From Streptomyces roseoverticillatus (GTDB lineage Bacteria; Actinomycetota; Actinomycetes; Streptomycetales; Streptomycetaceae): DNA of 64,000 bases. Location of the stretch: NCBI RefSeq assembly GCF_000719265.1, contig NZ_JOFL01000011.1:62001-126000 (forward strand). The letters are read 5' to 3'. The notes beneath the pieces were generated by a model. It was given only the letters and a program-made list of their open reading frames with translations, searched no databases and had not been told where the DNA came from. The position numbers were made by a program, and so were the translations under genes. Within the stretch, counting starts at the first letter, position 1, and every line of letters starts with the position of its first letter. Of this stretch, positions 16,801 to 24,931 are shown one piece after another.

Positions 16801-17554
16801 CGAGGAGTTCGAGGGCGAAGGAGGAGAGGAAGGCGATGCGCAGGGTCCGCAGGGTGGCCCGCCGGTAGTCGGCGGTGATCGCCCGGATCGACTCGGCCTG
16901 CGCCTTGGCCCGGCCGAAGACCTTGAGGGTGGGCAGTCCGGCGACGACGTCGAGGAAATGCCCGGACAGCCGTGACAGCAACCGCCATTGGCGGTCCATC
17001 CGCGACTGGGTGGCCCAGCCGATGAGGACCATGAAGAGGGGGATGAGCGGCAGCGTGAGGACGATGATCAGCGCGGAGACCCAGTCCGCGGAGACGATAC
17101 GGGCGAGGACGGCGACGGGGACGACGACCGCGAGACCCAGCTGGGGCAGGTAGCGGGCGAAGTAGTCGTCGAGCGCGTCGACGCCGCGGGTGGCGAGCGT
17201 GGTGAGCTCGCCGGTCCTGCGCGCGTCCAGCCAGCCGGGGCCGAGCCGGGTGGCGCGGGTCAGCAGTCGGTCCCGCAGCTCGGACTTGACCGCCGCGCTC
17301 GCGCGGTGCGCGGCGAGTTCGGTGAGCCAGGACACGGCGGCGCGGCCTGCGGCCACGGCGGCCAGCAGCGCGAGGGCCGTGCCCAGGTCTCCCGCGGACC
17401 GTCCGTGCTGGAAGGCGCCGGTGACGATCTCCGCGACGAGCATCGCCTGGGCGATAACGAGGCCGGCGCCCGCCAGCCCCAGTGCGACGGAGGCGGCCAG
17501 GAAGAAGCGGGTCGCCTTGGCGTACCTGAGCAGTCGGGGGTCGACGGGCTTCAT
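13862..17554 (-). CDS. cydDC: Fused CydD-CydC thiol ABC exporter
   Basis: The 1230-residue product is a complete head-to-tail fusion of CydD and CydC. The first half has six TM helices, Walker A GPSGSGKTT, signature LSAGQRQR and Walker B LLLDEPTANLD. The second has TMs, Walker A GRSGAGKTT, LSGGQRQR and LVLDEPAEHLD. CydDC exports cysteine/glutathione-type thiols and is needed to assemble cytochrome bd. Streptomyces commonly carries this fusion. A linker (about residues 570-640) contains degenerate pentapeptide repeats. It starts 41 bp after cydB and is probably co-transcribed with cydAB. ATG 17554 fits the family N-terminus MKPVDPRLLRY. Confidence 0.95.
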   Translation of the reverse strand: MKPVDPRLLRYAKATRFFLAASVALGLAGAGLVIAQAMLVAEIVTGAFQHGRSAGDLGTALALLAAVAAGRAAVSWLTELAAHRASAAVKSELRDRLLTRATRLGPGWLDARRTGELTTLATRGVDALDDYFARYLPQLGLAVVVPVAVLARIVSADWVSALIIVLTLPLIPLFMVLIGWATQSRMDRQWRLLSRLSGHFLDVVAGLPTLKVFGRAKAQAESIRAITADYRRATLRTLRIAFLSSFALELLATVSVALVAVGIGMRLVHGELGLYTGLLVLVLAPEAYLPLRQVGAQYHAAAEGLAAADEVFAVLETEPAASGTAPAPDARRAALTVDRLVVRHAGRAEPSLPETSFEVRAGETVALVGPSGSGKTTLLNVLLGFARPAAGRVLVGGTDLASLSPESWRDQVAWVPQRPRLFAGTVAENVRLARPGATDAQVHDALRAAGAFDFVTMLHHGTDTRLGENGAGLSAGQRQRLALARAFLADRPVLLLDEPTANLDGETEASVVEAIRRLAAGRTVIMVVHRPALLAVADRTVRLAGPAAGPEAVPAQRTDEPGPLGSGVRGAESPCPASPCPESQDLETQDLETQSSEARGLEAQDREVQGSEVQASGAGSLAPAGSADEPAEVPPAPRAPGVLGRVRAAGRPLRARFALALLLGALALGSAVGLMAVSGWLISRASQQPPVLYLMVAVTATRAFGIGRAVFRYAERLVSHDAVLRALAGLRVGVYRRLERLAPAGLRDTHRGDLLSRLVADVDALQDYFLRWLLPVGSAVLVGGAAVGFTAWLLPEAGLVLALGLLVAGVAVPLLSGAVARRAERQSAPARGELSVQVVDVLAGTDELTVAGALPERLAGLRAADGRLTGIARRAAAATALGSGLSALTCGLTVAAAAWTGVTAVYTGRLDGLWLAVVVLTPLAAFEAVAGLPLAVQYRQRVRRSAERVYEVLDASLPVREGTADAPGTPFPLRLTGLTVRYPGQPAPALEEFGLELGAGRRVAVVGRSGAGKTTLAQVLLRFLDAESGAYTLAGRDTAPMAGEAVRRLVGLCAQDAHIFDSSLRENLRLARPEASEADLREALRSARLLEWVDGLPQGLDTLVGEHGARLSGGQRQRLALARALLADFPVLVLDEPAEHLDLPTADALTADLLAATEGRTTVLITHRLTGLEAVDEVIVLEEGRTVQQGPYEALAGVDGPFRRMLEREAVADAGADTRPQALSLTNGAY
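15704..15838 (-). repeat. Nine degenerate 15-bp repeats encoding a pentapeptide linker in CydDC
   Basis: The inter-domain linker reads as nine five-residue units: SPCPA, SPCPE, SQDLE, TQDLE, TQSSE, ARGLE, AQDRE, VQGSE, VQASG. At DNA level neighbouring units share TTCCAGGTCCTGCG and variants. The tract keeps frame, so length change would be tolerated. Confidence 0.85.
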
Positions 17555-17595
17555 GCGCCTGTCCTCCGTCCGTCGTCGCTGGGGGTCCGTGCGCC

Positions 17596-18603
17596 CTAGT
17601 GGGCGGCGGGCGCCGGGATGTGCTGCGTGCCGATCCGCTTGCGGAAGACCCAGTACGTCCACGCCTGGTAGCCGATGATCAGGGGCGTCATGGGCACCGC
17701 CACCCAGGTCATGATCTTCAGCGTGTACGGGCTGGAGGCGGCGCCGGCGGCGGTCAGGCTCCAGGCCGGGTTCGCCGAGGAGGGCATGACGTCCGGGAAG
17801 AGCGCGAGGAAGACCAGCGCGAAGGCCGCGGCGACCGCCACGCCGGAGCACGCGAAGGCCCACCCCTCGCGCCCGTAGTGGTTCATGACCAGCGCGGCGG
17901 CCAGCGCCGCCACGGCGACGATCAGGGCGGGCAGGCTGCGTCCGTTGCCGGACTCGATCTGCGTCCAGCCGAGGAAGGCCACGGCGAGCACGCCCGAGGT
18001 CATCCCCAGCACGGTGGCGCGGGAGCGGGCCCGGTCGCGGATGTCGCCCACCGTCTTCAGCGCGGCGAAGACCGCGCCGTGGAAGGTGAACAGCACGAGG
18101 GTCAGGAGGCCGCCCAGGAGCGCGTACGGGCCGAAGAGGTCGGCGAGGGTGCCGGTGAAGTTCTTGTCCGGCCCGATCGGTACCCCGCGCACGATGTTCG
18201 CGAAGACGACGCCCCACAGGAAGGCGGGCAGCAGCGAGCACCAGAAGATCGCGTGCTCCCAGTTGCGCTGCCAGCGCTCACCGCTGCGCTTGTGGCGGTA
18301 CTCGAAGGCGACGCCGCGCACGATCAGGCAGACCAGGATGGCCAGGAGGGGCAGGTAGAAGCCGCTGAACAGGGTCGCGTACCAGTCGGGGAACGCCGCG
18401 AAGGTCGCGCCGGCCGCCGTGATCAGCCAGACCTCGTTGCCGTCCCAGACGGGACCGATCGTGTTGATCAGCACCCGGCGCTCGGTGCGGTCCCGGGCCA
18501 GCAGCTTGGTCAGCACGCCTATGCCGAAGTCGAACCCTTCGAGGAAGAAGTAGCCGGTCCACAGGACGGCGATCAGCAGGAACCAGAAGTCGTGGAGGTG
18601 CAT
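17596..18603 (-). CDS. cydB: Cytochrome bd ubiquinol oxidase subunit II
   Basis: The 335-residue protein starts MHLHDFWFLLIAVLWTGYFFLEGFDFG, the canonical CydB N-terminus, and has about eight to nine TM helices. With CydA it forms the high-affinity bd oxidase that reduces O2 to water in the cytoplasmic membrane under microaerobic conditions. The gene lies between cydA (86 bp upstream) and cydDC (41 bp downstream). Regulation is probably by Rex through the site before cydA. Confidence 0.96.
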   Translation of the reverse strand: MHLHDFWFLLIAVLWTGYFFLEGFDFGIGVLTKLLARDRTERRVLINTIGPVWDGNEVWLITAAGATFAAFPDWYATLFSGFYLPLLAILVCLIVRGVAFEYRHKRSGERWQRNWEHAIFWCSLLPAFLWGVVFANIVRGVPIGPDKNFTGTLADLFGPYALLGGLLTLVLFTFHGAVFAALKTVGDIRDRARSRATVLGMTSGVLAVAFLGWTQIESGNGRSLPALIVAVAALAAALVMNHYGREGWAFACSGVAVAAAFALVFLALFPDVMPSSANPAWSLTAAGAASSPYTLKIMTWVAVPMTPLIIGYQAWTYWVFRKRIGTQHIPAPAAH

Positions 18604-18660
18604 GGTCGGTTCTCCGTTCCGTTCCGCCGCGTCGGCAGACGAGGGCGTCGGACGAAATCG

Positions 18661-18693
18661 TCGGTCGGCGCGTCAGGTCGGTCGGCGCGTCAG
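18661..18693. repeat. Direct repeat at the cydA 3' end
   Basis: TCGGTCGGCGCGTCAG occurs at 18661-18676 and again at 18678-18693. The second copy contains the cydA stop codon (reverse strand TGA at 18692-18690). It looks like a local duplication of the gene end. Confidence 0.7.
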
Positions 18694-20267
18694 TAGGCGA
18701 AGGTCATCGGCTTGTCGGCGTCCTCGGGGCGGTCGGCCGCGCCGCCGGAGGGCAGCCGCAGCCGCGGGTCCTTCGCGGGCGGCTTCTCGTCGGTGTCGGG
18801 TCCGGCCTTGCCGTACTTCACGAGCAGCCTGACCTCGACCACGGCCAGCACCCCGTACAGCAGGGTGAAGACGCCCATCGAGGTGAGCACCTCGGCCTGG
18901 CTGACACCGGGCGACACCGCGTCGGCGGTCTTCATCAGGCCGTAGACGCCCCAGGGCTGGCGGCCCATCTCGGTGAAGATCCAGCCGAAGGAGTTGGCGA
19001 TCAGCGGGAAGCCCATGGTCAGGATGCCGATCCGCCACGACCAGGTGGTGAAGAACGGGCTCATCTCGCGGTTCTTGGTCAGCATCAGGCGCGGGACCTC
19101 GGTCTCGCCCGTGCGGTACTCGGGCGCGAGCCAGAACTTCTTGCGGGTGGTCCACAGCCCGATCAGCCCGGCGACGAAGGAGGTCATCCCGAAGCCGATC
19201 ATGAGCCGGAAGCCCCAGAAGGTCATGAAGATGCTGGGGATGTAGTCCTCCGGCTTGCCGCCGTACTGGGCGGCCTCGCGGGCGGCGATGTCGTTGATGC
19301 CGGGGACGGCCTCGGAGAAGTTGTTGTGGGCGAGGAAGGAGAGCAGGCCCGGGATCTCTATCTCGACGCTGTTGTGGCCCTTGGTGACGTCGCCGACCGC
19401 GAAGACCGAGAACGGCGCCGGCGCCTTGGTTTCCCACAGCGCCTCGGCCGCGGCCATCTTCATCGGCTGCTGCTCGAACATCACCTTGCCGAGCTCGTCG
19501 CCGCTGACCGCGGTGCCCAGACCGGCGATCACCGCGACCACGAGGCCGGTGCGCAGCGAAGCTCGCATCGCGCCGACCTGGCTGCGCTGCTTCTCGCCGA
19601 GCTCCTCGCCGCGCAGCTGCTTGCGCTTGGCGCGCCACAGGTGGAAGGAGGCGATGCCGACGATGAAGGCGCCACCGGTGAGGAAGGCCGCGGTGAGGGT
19701 GTGGAAGACGACGACGAGGGTGGTGTTCTGCGTGAGCACGGCCCAGATGTCGGTCAGGTGCGCCTTGCCGGTCGCCTTGTCGACGGCGTAGCCGATGGGG
19801 TGCTGCATCCAGGAGTTCGCGGCCAGGATGAAGTACGAGGACAGCAGCGTGCCGACGGCGACGATCCAGATGCAGGCACAGTGGATCTTCTTCGGCAGCT
19901 TGTCCCAGCCGAAGATCCACAGGCCGATGAAGGTCGACTCGAAGAAGAAGGCGAGCAGGGCCTCCATCGCGAGCGGGGCGCCGAAGACGTCGCCGACGAA
20001 GCGCGAGTAGTCCGACCAGTTCATGCCGAACTGGAACTCCTGCACGATGCCGGTGACCACGCCCATCGCGATGTTGATCAGGAAGAGCTTTCCCCAGAAC
20101 TTCGTCGCGTGGAAGTACTTGTCCTTGCCCGTGCGGACCCAGGCGGTCTCCAGCCCGGCGGTGATCGCGGCAAGGCTGATCGTGAGCGGGACGAAGAGGA
20201 AGTGGTAGACGGTCGTGATGCCGAACTGCCAGCGGGCCAGCGTCTCAGGAGCCAAAGCCAGATTCAC
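18690..20267 (-). CDS. cydA: Cytochrome bd ubiquinol oxidase subunit I
   Basis: The 525-residue protein carries the CydA landmarks: N-terminal ARWQFGITTVYHFLFVPLTISLA (heme b595 axial His region), GRQPWGVYGLMKT in the C-terminal half (quinol/heme d region) and nine predicted TM helices. The Q-loop is of the short type. GTG 20267 is preceded by AAGGAGAG, deciding it over an upstream open frame without a ribosome-binding site. First gene of cydA-cydB-cydDC. A perfect Rex operator lies about 100 bp upstream. Confidence 0.96.
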   Translation of the reverse strand: MNLALAPETLARWQFGITTVYHFLFVPLTISLAAITAGLETAWVRTGKDKYFHATKFWGKLFLINIAMGVVTGIVQEFQFGMNWSDYSRFVGDVFGAPLAMEALLAFFFESTFIGLWIFGWDKLPKKIHCACIWIVAVGTLLSSYFILAANSWMQHPIGYAVDKATGKAHLTDIWAVLTQNTTLVVVFHTLTAAFLTGGAFIVGIASFHLWRAKRKQLRGEELGEKQRSQVGAMRASLRTGLVVAVIAGLGTAVSGDELGKVMFEQQPMKMAAAEALWETKAPAPFSVFAVGDVTKGHNSVEIEIPGLLSFLAHNNFSEAVPGINDIAAREAAQYGGKPEDYIPSIFMTFWGFRLMIGFGMTSFVAGLIGLWTTRKKFWLAPEYRTGETEVPRLMLTKNREMSPFFTTWSWRIGILTMGFPLIANSFGWIFTEMGRQPWGVYGLMKTADAVSPGVSQAEVLTSMGVFTLLYGVLAVVEVRLLVKYGKAGPDTDEKPPAKDPRLRLPSGGAADRPEDADKPMTFAY

Positions 20268-20361
20268 TCGGTCTCTCCTTGCCTGTCGCATCGCCGGCAA
20301 CACAGGTCTCCGGCGTTATGCACCTGTATGCCCCAGGTAAAGCAGGACAATAGGGCGCGCT

Positions 20362-20377
20362 TGTGAACGCGTTCACA
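20362..20377. promoter_or_regulatory. Rex operator (ROP) upstream of cydA
   Basis: TGTGAACGCGTTCACA is a perfect palindrome matching the ROP of Streptomyces Rex, the NAD+/NADH-sensing repressor of cyd. An extra overlapping half site (TTCACATTCACAA) follows at 20371-20383. Site identity is from established knowledge of Rex; binding here is inferred. Confidence 0.92.
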
Positions 20378-20509
20378 TTCACAAGCATTATGACGCACCA
20401 GCTTTTCGGACAACTCAGGGGGGTACCCCCTTCGGCCCTAGTGCGGCCCCGGCACCCGGCCCCGCGCCCTGTGTCCCGCCCCGCGCCCCGCGCCCCGCCC
20501 TGACGCACG

Positions 20510-20544
20510 GACGCCGCACACCCCCGTCAGGGGCGTGCGGCGTC
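20510..20544 (-). terminator. Terminator after hisC
   Basis: GACGCCGCAC at 20510-20519 pairs with GTGCGGCGTC at 20535-20544, with CCCC/GGGG extending the stem. It lies 54 bp after the hisC stop on the reverse strand. The rest of 20401-20597 is GC-rich and shows no gene. Confidence 0.75.
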
Positions 20545-20597
20545 CGTCGCGCATTGCCTGCTGGTCAGTCAGACCTGCTCGTCGTCAGACCTGCCGG

Positions 20598-21677
20598 TCA
20601 GAGCTCCTTGCGGAAATCCTCCGCCACCCGCAGGAAGATGTCGTTCGCCTCGGTCTCACCGATCGTCACCCGCACGCCCTCCCCCGGGAACGGCCGCACG
20701 ATCACACCGGCCCGCTCGCACGCCCCCGCGAAGTCGAGCGTCCGCTCGCCCAGCCGCAGCCACACGAAGTTCGCCTGGGTCACCGCCGGCGTCCAGCCCT
20801 GGGCCGTCAGCCCCTCCACGACCCGCGCCCGCTCCGCCACCAGCGCGTCGACCCGCTCGCGCAGGGCGTCCTCGCTGCGCAGCGACGCGACCGCCGCCTC
20901 CTGCGCGATGTGGCTCACGCCGAACGGCACGGCCGTCTTGCGCAGCGCCGCGGCCACCGGCTCGTGCGCCACGGCGAAGCCCACCCGGAGGCCGGCCAGG
21001 CCGTACGCCTTGGAGAAGGTGCGCAGCACGCAGACGTTGGGCCGGTCGCGGTAGAGCTCGAGGCCGTTGGGGAACTCGGGGTCGCGGACGAACTCGATGT
21101 ACGCCTCGTCGAGCACCACCAGGATGTCGGAGGGCACCCGGTCCAGGAAGGACTCCAGCTCGGCCCGGTGCACCACCGTGCCCGTGGGGTTGTTGGGGTT
21201 GCAGACGAAGATCAGCCGGGTCCGGTCGGTGATCGCCGCCAGCATCGCCTCCAGGTCGTGGACGTCGTCACCGGTCAGCGGGATCTGCACCGGCGTGGCC
21301 CCGGAGACCTGGGTGATGATCGGGTACGCCTCGAAGGACCGCCAGGCGTAGATCACCTCATCGCCGGGGCCGGCCGTGGCCTGCACCAGCTGCTGGGCCA
21401 CGCCCACCGAGCCGGTGCCGGTGGCGAGGTGCGCCAGGGGCACGGAGAAGCGCTCGGCCAGCTCGGCCATCAGCCCGGCGCACGCCATGTCGGGGTAGCG
21501 GTTGAGGGAGCCGGCCGCGGCGACGGCCTGCTCCAGCACGCCCGGCAGCGGCGGATACGGGTTCTCGTTGGAGGACAGCTTGAACGCGACCGGGCCGTCG
21601 GCGGCGGCGGGCTTGCCCGGCTTGTAGGTGGGCACGTCGTCCAGCGCGGCGCGCAGCTTCGGGGTCTTCTCGGTCAC
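20598..21677 (-). CDS. hisC: Histidinol-phosphate aminotransferase-type PLP enzyme
   Basis: The 359-residue class I/II aminotransferase has [15 protein letters not shown] at the N-terminus, [22 protein letters not shown] and the PLP-lysine segment [17 protein letters not shown]. It converts imidazole-acetol phosphate to histidinol phosphate and may also act on aromatic amino acids. GTG 21677 has GGAGG upstream and fits the family N-terminus. It stands apart from a his operon and resembles the second hisC copy (hisC2/pat) of Streptomyces, so an aromatic aminotransferase role is a real alternative. Confidence 0.88.
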   Translation of the reverse strand: MTEKTPKLRAALDDVPTYKPGKPAAADGPVAFKLSSNENPYPPLPGVLEQAVAAAGSLNRYPDMACAGLMAELAERFSVPLAHLATGTGSVGVAQQLVQATAGPGDEVIYAWRSFEAYPIITQVSGATPVQIPLTGDDVHDLEAMLAAITDRTRLIFVCNPNNPTGTVVHRAELESFLDRVPSDILVVLDEAYIEFVRDPEFPNGLELYRDRPNVCVLRTFSKAYGLAGLRVGFAVAHEPVAAALRKTAVPFGVSHIAQEAAVASLRSEDALRERVDALVAERARVVEGLTAQGWTPAVTQANFVWLRLGERTLDFAGACERAGVIVRPFPGEGVRVTIGETEANDIFLRVAEDFRKEL

Positions 21678-22192
21678 CGCAGGTCCTCCACGAATAGCGG
21701 ACATGAATACTGCACACCTTAAGAGGATTCACCGGGCCCGCGTCCAGAGACGGGAGTGAGCCCGCCCACCCGGCTTCCCACCGCCCGCCCACCGGAACCG
21801 GAGATCCCGCCGGCCCGGAAGCCTGCCTGCGGAACCAATCGGACGCCTCACTGCCGAAACAGCCGGAAGCAGTCGGAAGCAGCCGGAAGCCTCCCCGTGG
21901 AAGCGGCCCGAAGTCTCTCCCCGGAAGCAGGGGGGAGCGCTTCCGGAAATGCCGCACGCCGGTGGCGGGCGCCGTGGCGCGCATCCCCCATGAAGGTGAG
22001 TTGAGACCTCTTCGAGACCTGGACCATTCACCAGGTGCGGATATGCCACAGGCCAACGGCCTACCGTCAGCACCCACAACTGGCTGCGTTTCCATGGTCA
22101 TTGAAGGAAATTCCTCTTGCAGAAACGTCTCTGTCAACAGTCAAATATGCCGCCCTGCCAACGGACCACCCGAGCCCTACTATCGGCTCGCC
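21678..22192. other. Long divergent intergenic region with CGGAAGC repeats
   Basis: This 515-bp gap between hisC and the LacI-type gene contains no convincing gene. CGGAAGC occurs at 21816-21822, 21864-21870, 21874-21880, 21884-21890 and 21922-21928; three copies are spaced exactly 10 bp. GGAA-A-TTCC near 22105 is a small inverted repeat in a more AT-rich, promoter-like stretch (about 22090-22160). Confidence 0.6.
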
Positions 22193-23302
22193 ATGACAGC
22201 AGCAGGGAAGCATCAGGTGAGCCGGGCGGAACCATCCCGCAGGGGCAGCCGGCATGGACGCGCGGGCATCCGCGACGTGGCCGCCGCCGCCGGGGTTTCG
22301 ATCACGACCGTCTCCGACGCGCTCAACGGCAAGGGCCGGCTACCGGACGCGACCCGCCGCCATGTCCGCGAGGTCGCCGACCGGCTGGGCTATCGCCCGT
22401 CCGCCGCGGCCCGCACCCTCCGTACGGGCAAGTCGGGGCTCATCGGCCTGACCGTGACCACGTACGGGGATGAACCTTTCACCTTCACCGAGTTCGCCTA
22501 CTTCGCCGAGATGGCGCGAGCCGCCACCTCCGCCGCGCTGGCCCGCGGCTACGCCCTGGTCATCCTCCCGGCCACCTCCCGCCACGACGTCTGGTCCAAC
22601 GTGGCCCTCGACGGCACCGTCGTCATCGACCCCTCCGACCACGACCCCGTGGTCTCCGACCTCGTCCGCCAGGGCATCCCCGTCGTCTCCGACGGGCGCC
22701 CCGCCGGCACGCTGCCCGTCACCGCCTGGGTGGACAACGACCACGAGGCCGCCGTCCTGGGCATCCTCGACCACCTCGCCGCCGCCGGCGCCCGCCGGAT
22801 CGGCCTGCTGACCGGCACCAGCACCGACACGTACACCCGCCTGTCCACCCACGCCTACCTGCACTGGTGCGAGCGGATCGGCCAGGACCCGGTCTACGAG
22901 AAGTACCCCGCCCACGACCCCTGCGCCGGCGCCGTAGCGGCCGACCGGCTGCTCGCCCGCCCCGACCGGCCCGACGCCGTCTACGGCCTCTTCGACCCCA
23001 ACGGCACCGACCTGCTGGCCGCCGCCCGCCGCTACGGGCTGCGCGTCCCGGAGGACCTGCTGCTCGTCTGCTGCAGCGAGTCCACGGTCTATGCCACCAC
23101 CGAGCCGCCCATCACCACGCTCTCCCTCAAGCCGCGGCGCATCGGCACCGCGGTCGTCCAGCTGCTCATCGACGCCATCGAGGGGCTGGACACCGGCCGG
23201 CCGGTCGAGCAGGTGATACCGACCGAGCTGATCGTCCGGACCTCGTCGCAGCGCCGCCCGCCGCGCACCACGGTCAGCGCGCCGCGCGGCCCCGCCGTCT
23301 GA
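22193..23302 (+). CDS. LacI family transcriptional regulator
   Basis: The 369-residue protein has a LacI-type HTH (GIRDVAAAAGVSITTVSDALNGKGRLPDATRRHVREVADRLGY; hinge RPSAAARTLRTGKSGLIGL) and a periplasmic-binding-protein-like sensor domain (RIGLLTGTSTDTYTR, PDAVYGLFDPNGTDLLAAAR). It should bind a sugar or nucleoside-like effector, but no metabolic gene adjoins it. ATG 22193 is used; GTG 22217, with AGGGAAG upstream, is a possible alternative. It faces away from hisC. Confidence 0.88.
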   Translation: MTAAGKHQVSRAEPSRRGSRHGRAGIRDVAAAAGVSITTVSDALNGKGRLPDATRRHVREVADRLGYRPSAAARTLRTGKSGLIGLTVTTYGDEPFTFTEFAYFAEMARAATSAALARGYALVILPATSRHDVWSNVALDGTVVIDPSDHDPVVSDLVRQGIPVVSDGRPAGTLPVTAWVDNDHEAAVLGILDHLAAAGARRIGLLTGTSTDTYTRLSTHAYLHWCERIGQDPVYEKYPAHDPCAGAVAADRLLARPDRPDAVYGLFDPNGTDLLAAARRYGLRVPEDLLLVCCSESTVYATTEPPITTLSLKPRRIGTAVVQLLIDAIEGLDTGRPVEQVIPTELIVRTSSQRRPPRTTVSAPRGPAV

Positions 23303-23316
23303 TCCCCGGCGCGCCG

Positions 23317-23337
23317 GGCACCGGAGATCCCGGTGCC
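23317..23337 (+). terminator. Terminator after the LacI-type gene
   Basis: GGCACCGG and CCGGTGCC form an eight-base stem with a five-base loop 14 bp after the stop. The rest of the 328-bp gap (23303-23630) holds no other recognisable feature except the ribosome-binding site of the next gene (GGAGGGG, 23621-23627). Confidence 0.65.
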
Positions 23338-23630
23338 GCGGCGCCCGGCACGACACGGCGGTGCCCGTCGGCGGGCGGTCAACGCGCCGTTCGCCGCCTC
23401 CACCGCCTTCACCCGGCCGCCGGGAGGGCGCTCGGGGGGCGCACAGCCCCCGGGCGAATGGCTCAATTGGGGAGAAAAACCCGTCGTGCGCACTCTCCTG
23501 CCCCGATTCGCGGCCCCTGGTGCGTCACAAGCCGCGACGGTCATTCCTATGATGGGCGCACGACACCACGGACCGCCGTCGACCAGGCAAGGTCCACAAG
23601 GTGCACGGCGGCGCGATGGTGGAGGGGTCG

Positions 23631-24743
23631 ATGACTCAGGGGGCCGGTCAAGGACCCGCGGCACGGCACACGGCGGGCATCCCGCCCTTCCCCGGCTACG
23701 CCGCGCCTCCCGCGGCCTCCGGCCCCGTGTCGCCGTACACCCAGTCCGCGCCTCCTGTGCAGCCGCCCATGGACGCTCCCGACGGCTACACCCCGACCGC
23801 GCGCGACCTGCCGGTGATCGGCCGTGCCGCCCGCCAGGCGCTCCCCCAGGACGTCCCGACGGTCGAGCTGACCCCGCTGACCGAGCCGCACCCGCCGGCG
23901 CCGCAGCACCCCGCCCTGGGCCCGCTCTACGTCGTGGGCGACGTCCACGGCTATCTGGACGAGCTCTACGAGGCCCTCCAGGCCGAGGGGCTGATCGACG
24001 AGAGCGGGCGCTGGGCGGCCGGCAACGCCCGCCTGTGGTTCCTCGGCGACTTCACCGACCGCGGCCCCGACGGCGTCGGGGTGATCGACCTCGTCATGCG
24101 GCTGTCGGCCGAGGCCGCGGCCGCCGGCGGCTACTGCAAGGCCCTCATGGGCAACCACGAGCTGCTGATCATCGGCGCGAAGCGGTTCGCCGACACGCCG
24201 GTCAACTCCGGCGCCGGCACGGCATCCTTCCAGGCGGCCTGGCTGCTCAACGGCGGCCAGCGCTCCGACATGGAGCGCCTGGAGGACCACCACCTGCAGT
24301 GGATGTCGCGGCTCGACGCCATGGCGAAGGAGGACGGGCACCTGCTGGTGCACTCCGACACCACCGCCTACCTGGAGTTCGGCGACTCCATCGAGGACGT
24401 CAACGACGCGATCACGGAGGCCCTGCAGCGCAACGACCCGGACGAGGTCTGGGACCTCTTCCGGAAGTTCACCAAGCGCTTCGCCTTCCGCGACGAGGAG
24501 GCCGGCCCGATGGCCGTGCGGGAGCTGCTGGACACCTACGGCGGTGGCCGGATCGTGCACGGCCACAGCCCCATCCCGTACCTCCTGGGAGAGGTCGGCA
24601 CGGAGGACGCGGACGCCGAGGACGACGGAGCGCCGCTGGTGAACGGCCCGCACCTGTACGCGGACGGGCTCGCCCTCGCCATGGACGGCGGCGTCACGAT
24701 GGCCGGAAAACTGCTGGTCGTGCAACTTCCGCTGGCTGACTGA
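23631..24743 (+). CDS. Metallophosphoesterase (calcineurin-like phosphatase)
   Basis: The 370-residue protein has a disordered Pro/Ala-rich N-terminus (about 1-105) followed by a PPP-type metallophosphoesterase domain. Motifs are VVGDVHGYLDEL (GDxHG), LGDFTDRGPDGV (GDxxDRG), LMGNHELLI (GNHE) and VHGHSPIPY (GHxP). It probably hydrolyses phosphoesters of nucleotides or proteins (Ap4A hydrolase/PrpE-like). ATG 23631 follows GGAGGGGTCG; two in-frame ATGs further upstream are less well placed. Confidence 0.9.
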   Translation: MTQGAGQGPAARHTAGIPPFPGYAAPPAASGPVSPYTQSAPPVQPPMDAPDGYTPTARDLPVIGRAARQALPQDVPTVELTPLTEPHPPAPQHPALGPLYVVGDVHGYLDELYEALQAEGLIDESGRWAAGNARLWFLGDFTDRGPDGVGVIDLVMRLSAEAAAAGGYCKALMGNHELLIIGAKRFADTPVNSGAGTASFQAAWLLNGGQRSDMERLEDHHLQWMSRLDAMAKEDGHLLVHSDTTAYLEFGDSIEDVNDAITEALQRNDPDEVWDLFRKFTKRFAFRDEEAGPMAVRELLDTYGGGRIVHGHSPIPYLLGEVGTEDADAEDDGAPLVNGPHLYADGLALAMDGGVTMAGKLLVVQLPLAD

Positions 24744-24887
24744 GGGTTCAGCGGGCAGACGGACGGGCAGGTAGGGAGTTCCACCGCCGCGGGGGTAATT
24801 CGGGAAACACGCTGTCACCCCGCACCGGTACGGCTCTACCATCGGCTTATCCGTAGCAGGCTCTCCTCCGTTTCCGCCCACTGCCCG

Positions 24888-24904
24888 GTGTAAGCCGGCT
24901 ACAC
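24888..24904. promoter_or_regulatory. GTGTA-N7-TACAC inverted repeat upstream of the two-TM protein
   Basis: GTGTA and TACAC flank a seven-base spacer (AGCCGGC) 28 bp before the start codon. This is a plausible operator for an unidentified repressor. Confidence 0.35.
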
Positions 24905-24931
24905 GGCCCTACGGAGCATCGGGGGATGCAC

